Shown here one piece after another: positions 58,291-64,000 of a stretch of 64,000 nt of DNA. A program made the position numbers and the translations under genes. The first letter of the stretch is position 1, and every line of letters starts with the position of its first letter. Below the pieces are notes generated by a model, which was not told the origin of the DNA, searched no databases, and saw only the letters and a list, made by a program, of their open reading frames with translations. The DNA comes from Streptomyces sp. SID12488 (GTDB taxonomy: Bacteria > Actinomycetota > Actinomycetes > Streptomycetales > Streptomycetaceae): assembly GCF_010548275.1 (NCBI RefSeq), contig NZ_JAAGLT010000022.1, positions 101,352 through 165,351 on the forward strand, written 5' to 3'.

Positions 58291-59106
58291 CTACTGTGAC
58301 AGACACGCTCGATTGAGTACGTAGCGGGTAATCGGCCGGTAGTAATCAGACCGCACAGCGTCATCAAGTGGAACGACGACGGACACGCGCCCCTCTGCCT
58401 CTCCGACGAAGAGCGCGGGATCGTCCGTATCGGCCAGCCCGATGGCCTCGAACCCCAGTTGACCTGCACCGCAGACCCACCCGTGGTCCCCGATCACCAG
58501 CTCCGGGAACGTCCCGCCGGCCTCGGCGGCGGCCGTCAGAGCGGTCCGAACGGGGAGGGGAGAGTGCGTGTGTGCGCCCGGCTCACGCCCGGCGGCCCCA
58601 GCACCCTGTTCCCGTACCAGCCCGACTCCTCGTACGTAGTCGAGGTTGTACGTGCGTAGACCGAACCGGGTCGTTATGTCGACAGAGCTACCCTGCGCTG
58701 GGGTGAGAACAGCACATCCCGCCGCCGACAGAGCGTCTGCCAGTGCGGCGTAGAAATCGAGCAGTCGATGCGGGTGACCGGTGCCCAGGAGTACGGGAGC
58801 CCGGCGCCGCGCGACTGCGGAGAGTCGTTCGGCGAAGGCGTCGAGGGCCACGAGCGTCCGTTCCGGGTCGATCACATCACATCCGGAGGTGCACTGCGGA
58901 TCGGCAGAAACCCCGCACCTGTCGGCCATCAACCGGAGCAGATCCCTTTGCCGCCAAGTCCGTTCGGGATCGAGTCCGATCGTCACCCGGGGATCACGGG
59001 CGGCGAAAAGCCGATAACTCCGCAGACTCTCCTCCCGCGAGGTGGCCACGGGCCCGGCGAGACGGGCGGCCAGGAGATGGGCACGCAACGCCCCGGCACT
59101 CAGCAC
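58291..59106 (-). CDS. Conserved phosphatase-like protein (SCO3329-type)
   Basis: This about 271-residue protein has LRAHLLAARLAGPVATSREESLRSYRLFAARDPRV, PVLLGTGHPHRLLDFYAALADALSAAGCAVLTP, VGLVREQGAG and FPELVIGDHGWVCGAGQLGFEAIGLADTDDPALFVGEAEG. This family is annotated as a phosphatase in Streptomyces, though no standard phosphatase motif is visible. The start is uncertain between GTG 59106 and ATG 59160. It sits next to bdtA in the same direction. Confidence 0.65.
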   Translation of the reverse strand: MLSAGALRAHLLAARLAGPVATSREESLRSYRLFAARDPRVTIGLDPERTWRQRDLLRLMADRCGVSADPQCTSGCDVIDPERTLVALDAFAERLSAVARRRAPVLLGTGHPHRLLDFYAALADALSAAGCAVLTPAQGSSVDITTRFGLRTYNLDYVRGVGLVREQGAGAAGREPGAHTHSPLPVRTALTAAAEAGGTFPELVIGDHGWVCGAGQLGFEAIGLADTDDPALFVGEAEGRVSVVVPLDDAVRSDYYRPITRYVLNRACLSQ

Positions 59107-59349
59107 GAAAGCGATGGTGACGGACGGCGGCACCGGGCACGGCAGGAATGCCGAAAACACCGCACAGTTGGCGTAACAGCACGAACCTCCGCCCCTGGGC
59201 GGGCTGTTACACCGGTGACGGAACAGTGACGGAGTGTCTGCAACTGTCGTACGGGTTTCCGAGTCTCAGTTCATGTGTGCGGCGGCAGCCGGTCGACCAC
59301 CGGCATCCGCGGACCCGCACCCACCGACCATCACCACGGGGGAAACACC

Positions 59350-59775
59350 ATGAAGCTGTCCCGTCGTACGGCCACCGCCACCGCGGCGCTCGCCGCTCTC
59401 GCCGCACTCGGCGGCACGGTCGCCACCGCGGCGCCGGCGTCCGCCGCGTCAAACTCGACGGCCGAGGGCCTCTGCGGCCCCGGCTACAAGACCGTCGCCA
59501 CCACGGCGGTCGGCAGCGTCGGCCGGATCTACGTCACATGGAGCGAGGCCGAGGGCAAGACCTGCGCGGTGACCCTCCGCAACTCGACCGGCCCTCGCAC
59601 CCAGATCCGCATCGAGCTCAATGTCATCGCTGACCACGAGACCACCTCGGTCCAGGACGCCGACAGGTACCTCAGTTACGCGGGCCCGGTGTACTACCCC
59701 TCCCGTGGCTACTGCGTCCAGTGGTTCGGCGCGATCAACGGCGTCGAGGGGTCCGGCACGGGCGTCTGCAACTGA
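59350..59775 (+). CDS. SapA-like spore-associated secreted protein
   Basis: This 141-residue protein has a signal peptide (KLSRRTATATAALAALAALGGTVATAAPASAAS, about residues 2-34) and a mature domain with four Cys: GLCGPGYKTVATTAVGSVGRIYVTWSEAEGKTCAVTLRN and YYPSRGYCVQWFGAINGVEGSGTGVCN. It resembles spore-associated protein A and related small secreted proteins of Streptomyces. The ATG follows GGGGGAAA. It lies in the bldN neighbourhood, but I see no sigma-BldN site before it. Function of the family is unknown. Confidence 0.8.
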   Translation: MKLSRRTATATAALAALAALGGTVATAAPASAASNSTAEGLCGPGYKTVATTAVGSVGRIYVTWSEAEGKTCAVTLRNSTGPRTQIRIELNVIADHETTSVQDADRYLSYAGPVYYPSRGYCVQWFGAINGVEGSGTGVCN

Positions 59776-59875
59776 CGTCGGCGCGCGTCCCGCACAGGAA
59801 TCGACCCCGGCACCGAGCCCGCGACCAGGGCTGCCGGGGTCGGCTCCCCGCACCGCAACCCACAGCCGGCGTCAC

Positions 59876-61051
59876 CTACGCCAGCAACCCCCGCAACGGG
59901 AAAACCGCCTTGCGCGCCGCGATGATCGCCTGGTCCAACCGGTCGGCCGGGTCGTACCCCGCCTCCCAGCCCGCGTACGACACCGGCCACCGCCCGTCCG
60001 TCATCCGCGCCGGCGCCAACTGCCGTGTACGCGCGAACACTTCCTGCCGCCACCCCTCCGGGATCACAGCCGTGGGCTCGACGGCCCGCCCCGCCGCGAT
60101 CGCCACCAGGTGTGTCCAGGACCTCGGTACGACCTCCACCACCGCGTATCCGCCCCCGCCCAGGGCGATCCACTTCCCGTCGGCGTACTCGTGCGCCAGG
60201 TCGTGACAGGCGACCTGCACCGCCCGCTGCGCGTCCAACGACACGGCGAGATGCGCGAGCGGATCCTCGAAGTGGGTGTCGGCCCCGTGCTGGGTGACCA
60301 GCACCTGCGGCCGGAAGTCGGCGATCAGCTCGGGCACGACCGCGTGGAAGGCCCGCAGCCACCCGGCGTCCCCGGTCCCGGCGGGCAGCGCCACGTTGAC
60401 GGCACTCCCCTCCGCGGGGCCCTCCGCCCCTGTTTCCTCGGGCCACCCGGTCTGCGGGAACAGGGTGCGCGGATGTTCGTGCAACGAGATGGTCAGAACC
60501 CGCGGATCCTCCCAGAACGCGGCCTGGACCCCGTCCCCGTGATGCACGTCCACATCCACGTAGGCAACCCGCTCCGCCCCCAGCTCCAGGAGCCGGGCGA
60601 TGGCCAGCGAGGCGTCGTTGTAGATGCAGAAGCCAGACGCGCCCCCGGGCATCGCATGATGCAGGCCGCCCGCGAAGTTGACGGCGTGCAGCGCTTCCCC
60701 GCGCCACACGGCCTCGGCGGCCCCCACCGACTGCCCGGCGATCAGCGCGGACACCTCGTGCATCCCGGCGAAGGCGGGATCATCGACGGTCCCCAGCCCG
60801 TACGACTGGTCGGCCGCCCCCGGATCGGCGGAGGCCGCCTTGACCGCCTCGATGTAGTCCGCACGGTGCACAAGCCGCAGGGTCGACTCCCCGGCGGGCT
60901 TCGCCGAGACCACGTCCACTTCCCGGTCGAGCCCGAAGGCGTCGACGAGTCGCCGGGTCAGGGCGAGCCGGACCGGATCCATCGGGTGGTCCGGACCGAA
61001 GTCATACCCCGTTACTGCCTCGTCCCACATCAGCTGTGCGCGGCCGCTCAT
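59876..61051 (-). CDS. acuC: AcuC-like acetoin utilisation/histone-deacetylase-fold protein
   Basis: This 391-residue deacetylase has the zinc enzyme signatures: FAGGLHHAMPGGASGFCIYND, the charge-relay VAYVDVDVHHGDGVQ, LTISLHEHPRTLFP, the metal Asp in LVTQHGADTHFEDPL and GGGGYAVVEV. AcuC deacetylates acetyl-CoA synthetase in Bacillus; substrate here is inferred. ATG 61051 is chosen; GTG 61060 adds three residues. The 5' end overlaps the MFS gene 3' end by about 50 nt on the same strand. Confidence 0.95.
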   Translation of the reverse strand: MSGRAQLMWDEAVTGYDFGPDHPMDPVRLALTRRLVDAFGLDREVDVVSAKPAGESTLRLVHRADYIEAVKAASADPGAADQSYGLGTVDDPAFAGMHEVSALIAGQSVGAAEAVWRGEALHAVNFAGGLHHAMPGGASGFCIYNDASLAIARLLELGAERVAYVDVDVHHGDGVQAAFWEDPRVLTISLHEHPRTLFPQTGWPEETGAEGPAEGSAVNVALPAGTGDAGWLRAFHAVVPELIADFRPQVLVTQHGADTHFEDPLAHLAVSLDAQRAVQVACHDLAHEYADGKWIALGGGGYAVVEVVPRSWTHLVAIAAGRAVEPTAVIPEGWRQEVFARTRQLAPARMTDGRWPVSYAGWEAGYDPADRLDQAIIAARKAVFPLRGLLA

Positions 61052-62252
61052 GCTTGTCACCGTATCGGGCAGGTCCAGGATCGAACGACCCCGCGTACCT
61101 CAACGTCACCAGGACAAGCACCATCGGAACGAGCATCGCCCCCCGGTAGCTCCACAGATCACCCAGAGCCCCCACCAGGGGCGAACCGACCAGGAAACCC
61201 ACATAGTTGAAGATGTTGAGCCGCGCGACGGCGGCATCCGAAGCACCGGGGAACAGCCGTCCGGCGGCGGCGAAGGTCTGCGGCACGATCACACACAACC
61301 CGAGCCCCAGCAACGTGAATCCGAGCATCCCGACCCACGCCCCGGGCGCCACGGCCACCACACCGAATCCGAGCGCGGCCACCAGCGCCCCGGCTCGTAC
61401 GACGGTCACGGCCCCGAATTTCCGTACGCCGACATCCCCGATGGTCCGCCCGATGAGCGTGGTGACCATGTACACGTTGTACGGAACGGTCGCGAGCTGC
61501 TCCGAACTCCCGAGCACGTCCTGCAGATACTTCGCACTCCAGTTGGAGACGGTCGAGTCCCCGATGTAGGCGAAGGTCATCACCAGGCACAGCGGCAGCA
61601 GCATCTTGAAGACGAGAGCACCGGAGTCGGCGCCCTCAGGGGCCGCGTCGGTCGGCGCCGAGCCGGACTTCGCCTCCGCACCTCCCTCGTCCCTCGTCGC
61701 GTCGACGTACCAACGACTTCCGAGCAGCGCGGCCGGCAACATCACGGCCACCACCGGCAGATAGGACACGAAGAGGGCGAGATGCCAGTGCGCGCCCACC
61801 CAGGCCAGCGAGGCCCCGATGATCCCGCCCAGACTGAACGCCGCATGGAACCCGAGCATGATGCTGCGCCCGTACGCCCGCTGCAGACTCACCCCGAGCA
61901 TGTTCATCGAGGCGTCGAGCCCACCGACGGCCAGCCCGAACGCCCCCAGCGCCACAGCCACCTCGGCCACATGGTCCCCGGCACCGACACCGAGAAGCGC
62001 CAGGAGTACGACGGGCTGCGACCACCTCAGTACGAGGCTGGGGGGCACCCGCTTCACCAACTGCTCGGCGCACACACTGCCGACCCCGGCCAGCACCGGC
62101 ACGGCGGCGAGGAAGAGGGGCAGCATCGCGTCGGAAATGCCGTACCGGTCCTGGATGGCCGGGATCCGCGTCACGAGCAGCGCGAAGGCAGCGCCCTGGG
62201 CAAAAAAGCTGAACGCCAGCGAGGCTCTACCGCGCCGCAGCACATCTGTCAT
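61002..62252 (-). CDS. MFS transporter (FucP/YbjJ-like)
   Basis: This 416-residue protein has about 12 helices with ASLAFSFFAQGAAFALLVTRIPAIQDRYGI at the start, GLAVGGLDASMNMLGVSLQRAYGRSIMLGFHAAFSLGGIIGASLAW, YLPVVAVMLPAAL and the C-terminal half starting with SGALVFKMLLPLCLVMTFAYIGDSTVSNWSAKYL. This set is like the YbjJ type of sugar-related MFS proteins. ATG 62252 is preferred; the frame continues upstream to 62303 without similarity. The gene runs about 50 nt into the acuC coding region. Confidence 0.88.
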   Translation of the reverse strand: MTDVLRRGRASLAFSFFAQGAAFALLVTRIPAIQDRYGISDAMLPLFLAAVPVLAGVGSVCAEQLVKRVPPSLVLRWSQPVVLLALLGVGAGDHVAEVAVALGAFGLAVGGLDASMNMLGVSLQRAYGRSIMLGFHAAFSLGGIIGASLAWVGAHWHLALFVSYLPVVAVMLPAALLGSRWYVDATRDEGGAEAKSGSAPTDAAPEGADSGALVFKMLLPLCLVMTFAYIGDSTVSNWSAKYLQDVLGSSEQLATVPYNVYMVTTLIGRTIGDVGVRKFGAVTVVRAGALVAALGFGVVAVAPGAWVGMLGFTLLGLGLCVIVPQTFAAAGRLFPGASDAAVARLNIFNYVGFLVGSPLVGALGDLWSYRGAMLVPMVLVLVTLRYAGSFDPGPARYGDKHERPRTADVGRGSNGV

Positions 62253-62345
62253 GGCGGCGAGCGTAGGGCCCCGGCTTACTCGTGGGTAGATGATTCGGAA
62301 CATGAATTCTGCTCACCTTTGATCTCACCCAGCAACAACGCCCTA

Positions 62346-63089
62346 CTAAGCACGCTGAGCAACCGCACCAGCACAACCTGTATCGATTCCGGCGCCAATT
62401 CCAGCCACGATGACTTCGCTGCCGCGATCGCGATACCGGGCGACCTCATCGCGAAGCATCCCCTTCATGGGATCAACGGCAAGCGCACCGCCGACGAGAA
62501 CGGCCACCATCATCGCCCCGACCATCACGAGGGTGCCGAGCCAGACCATGGTGCCGACGGGAAGGACCCAGACCCCCACGATCCGCGCGACGCACTCCCC
62601 CAGCAGAGCCACACCCCACACCACCGAGAAGGTCCGCTCGGCCCGCCGAAACCGCAAGGACCCAGCGCCCAACCGCTCCCAGGCGGCGGCGCGCTCGGCA
62701 TCCCCTCTCACGAGGAACGGTTTCATCCCCTCTGTCATCATCGGCCGCCCCAGCCGGACCGACACCAGCACCCCGATCCCGACGACGCTGCTGACCCCGC
62801 TGTCCTTCAGGAGCATCAGCCGCGCATCCCCGGCGACGAAACTGAGCAGCACCCCCACGACATTGACCGCGAGGATGAGCGCGGCCATCGCGTTGACCGT
62901 CCGCCCCCGCACGACACTCCACCCGGTCCGCACCGCGGGAACGGCACTGCTCCACCCGAGCGCGGCGACGGCACTCATCCCGAGCCCGTTCTTGAACACG
63001 TAGTACGACCCGACGGGAACCGCCACATCGAGGACCAGGGGCAGCAGGCTCCGGCGAAGGGAGGCCGAGTTCGTCGTCACTGTTGTCAT
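62346..63089 (-). CDS. VC0807-family-like integral membrane protein
   Basis: This 247-residue protein has about six helices: LLPLVLDVAVPVGSYYVFKNGLGMSAVAALGWSSAVPAVRTGW, AMAALILAVNVVGVLLSFVAGDARLMLLKDSGVSSVVGIGVLVSV, RTFSVVWGVALLGECVARIVGVW and VWLGTLVMVGAMMVAVLVGGALAV. The pattern fits the VC0807/DUF3159-like small membrane proteins. It is upstream of the MFS gene, separated by about 90 bp. Function unknown. Confidence 0.7.
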   Translation of the reverse strand: MTTVTTNSASLRRSLLPLVLDVAVPVGSYYVFKNGLGMSAVAALGWSSAVPAVRTGWSVVRGRTVNAMAALILAVNVVGVLLSFVAGDARLMLLKDSGVSSVVGIGVLVSVRLGRPMMTEGMKPFLVRGDAERAAAWERLGAGSLRFRRAERTFSVVWGVALLGECVARIVGVWVLPVGTMVWLGTLVMVGAMMVAVLVGGALAVDPMKGMLRDEVARYRDRGSEVIVAGIGAGIDTGCAGAVAQRA

Positions 63090-63181
63090 GCCTCAAGCCT
63101 CGCGGTCACCCCCACCCCACCAACAGAAACGATCGTCCAGACCCAGGGATGACAATTGTCAGCCGCGGCCTGTGCCCAATC

Positions 63182-63826
63182 TCAAACGACCAGCTCAGTC
63201 AACTCGCCCATACTGCCGAAGAGTTGAGTGGCCCCGACCAGCCGCTCGGCCGGAGTCATGGCAGTGAACCCGAGCACGTCCATCCCGGCGGCAACAGCGG
63301 CCCGCACCCCCAACGGACTGTCCTCCACCACCACACACCTCTCAGCCGCCACTCCCATACGCTCCGCCGCGTACAGGAAAAGATCGGGCGCCGGCTTCCC
63401 CCGCCCCACATCCTGCGCACTGAAAACCCGTTCACGGTCAAACCACCCCTCAAGCCCGGTAGTCCGATGCCCCACCCGAATCCGCTCATGACTCCCGGAG
63501 GAAGCCACGCAGTACGGCACTCCGCCAGCCCGCAGCTTCTCCAGTACGCCGACCACGCCGGCCACCGGCTCCAGCTCCCGCTCGAAGGCAGCGAACACCC
63601 GCCCGTGAAAGACGTCATCGAAGTCGTCCGGCAACCGCCGCCCACTCCGCTCCTCCACCAGATCGTGTACGCGGTGCATGGCGGACCCCATGTAGTCGCG
63701 GAGGGAGTCCTCGTACGAGGTCGGATGCCCGAGCTCGGTGAGATAGGCCGCCAGGAGCGTGTTGGAGATCGACTCACTGTCGACGAGAACACCGTCGTTG
63801 TCGAAGATGACGAGGTCATAGCGCAT
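63182..63826 (-). CDS. HAD-superfamily IA hydrolase (beta-phosphoglucomutase-like)
   Basis: This 214-residue protein has motif I LVIFDNDGVLVDSESISNTLL, cap helices, motif II CVASSGSHERI, Lys in VGRGKPAPDLFLYAAERM and motif III/IV VVVEDSPLGVRAAVAAGM. HAD-IA subfamily 3 phosphatase of the GpmB/PgmB type; Asn in DND replaces the usual Leu/Phe. It lies just downstream of the rRNA operon in the same direction, 37 bp after the rRNA terminator. Confidence 0.93.
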   Translation of the reverse strand: MRYDLVIFDNDGVLVDSESISNTLLAAYLTELGHPTSYEDSLRDYMGSAMHRVHDLVEERSGRRLPDDFDDVFHGRVFAAFERELEPVAGVVGVLEKLRAGGVPYCVASSGSHERIRVGHRTTGLEGWFDRERVFSAQDVGRGKPAPDLFLYAAERMGVAAERCVVVEDSPLGVRAAVAAGMDVLGFTAMTPAERLVGATQLFGSMGELTELVV

Positions 63827-63862
63827 AACCGGACCCTAAATGACAAATGACCGGAAACGCAG

Positions 63863-63899
63863 AAAAGCCCTGCACCGGTGAACCCGGTACAGGGCTTTT
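63863..63899 (-). terminator. rRNA operon terminator
   Basis: A 16-bp stem with one mismatch (63863-63878 with 63884-63899) ends in AAAAG/CTTTT, giving a U-tract-like end on the minus strand, about 10 nt after the 5S 3' end. Confidence 0.88.
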
Positions 63900-63908
63900 C
63901 GCAATATT

Positions 63909-64000
63909 TGTTCGGCGGTGTCCTACTCTCCCACAGGGTCCCCCCTGCAGTACCATCGGCGCTGTGAGGCTTAGCTTCCGGGTTCGGAATGTAACCGGGC
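63909..64000 (-). rRNA. rrf: 5S ribosomal RNA, 3' part (5' end outside window)
   Basis: The complement of the window end reads as the 3' about 92 nt of a Streptomyces 5S rRNA: it contains the conserved CCGAACCCGGAAGCTAAG segment, then CGCCGATGGTACTGC and the 3' GTAGGACACCGCCGAACA-like end. The 5' part continues past the window, so the rRNA operon lies to the right and is transcribed leftward. Confidence 0.98.

Overview
The window looks like a chromosomal core segment of a Streptomyces species. It has high GC content, many GTG starts and 4-nt stop/start overlaps. It carries the rex-hemA-hemC-hemD block with a near-consensus Rex operator, the developmental sigma factor gene bldN next to its anti-sigma gene rsbN, a bdtA-like regulator, an actinobacterial bS22-type ribosomal peptide, and the 3' part of a 5S rRNA gene on the right edge.

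Layout. 1-4.6 kb: the C-terminal part of a GH46 chitosanase, a secreted polysaccharide-lyase-like protein, a methyltransferase, a carboxymuconolactone-decarboxylase-like protein coupled to an ECF41 sigma factor, and a chloramphenicol-phosphotransferase-like kinase. 4.6-11.3 kb: a sugar-degradation island (GH3, BadF-type sugar kinase, GH5-like hydrolase, NagZ-like GH3). 11.5-18.1 kb: a secreted histidine phosphatase, a probable copper-handling pair (DUF6153 and DUF305), a two-component system, and an LLM flavin monooxygenase with its FMN reductase. 18.4-26.3 kb: small secreted, membrane and redox genes, a MarR/cupin pair sharing a double operator, RtcB, two DUF3558-like lipoproteins and a DUF2637 protein. 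26.3-36.0 kb: lysS and argS, with a 5.7-kb lower-GC island between them. 36-44 kb: an ATPase/XRE regulator pair whose XRE partner is truncated, a ThiF-like/KAS III two-gene cassette, and several accessory enzymes. 44.1-51.3 kb: haem biosynthesis and redox sensing. 51.4-59.8 kb: HAD hydrolase, bldN, rsbN, acyltransferase, epimerase, bS22, bdtA, phosphatase and a SapA-like secreted protein. 59.9-64 kb: AcuC-like deacetylase, MFS transporter, membrane protein, HAD hydrolase and 5S rRNA.

The most interesting region is 28.4-34.1 kb. A 26-codon gene, too short for ordinary gene calling, ends in Ala-Val-Ala-Gly-Phe-Tyr-Lys-Tyr and starts a minus-strand operon encoding a cytochrome P450, an MFS exporter, an aspartyl/asparaginyl-hydroxylase-like oxygenase and a GNAT acetyltransferase. 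A TrmB/LuxR-type regulator is divergent to it. A perfect 17-bp hairpin separates the peptide gene from the P450 gene. I interpret this as a P450-modified RiPP cluster related in logic to the biarylitide, cittilin and atropopeptide families, with a Tyr-Lys-Tyr core and an additional oxygenase and acetyltransferase.

Other notable items are the ThiF/KAS III cassette at the broken XRE gene, candidate ECF41 and sigma-BldN promoters that match remembered consensus sequences, a palindrome in front of the probable copper operon, and short tandem repeats that repeatedly span or touch gene ends. All assignments come from reading the sequence and remembered family knowledge. No database search was run.
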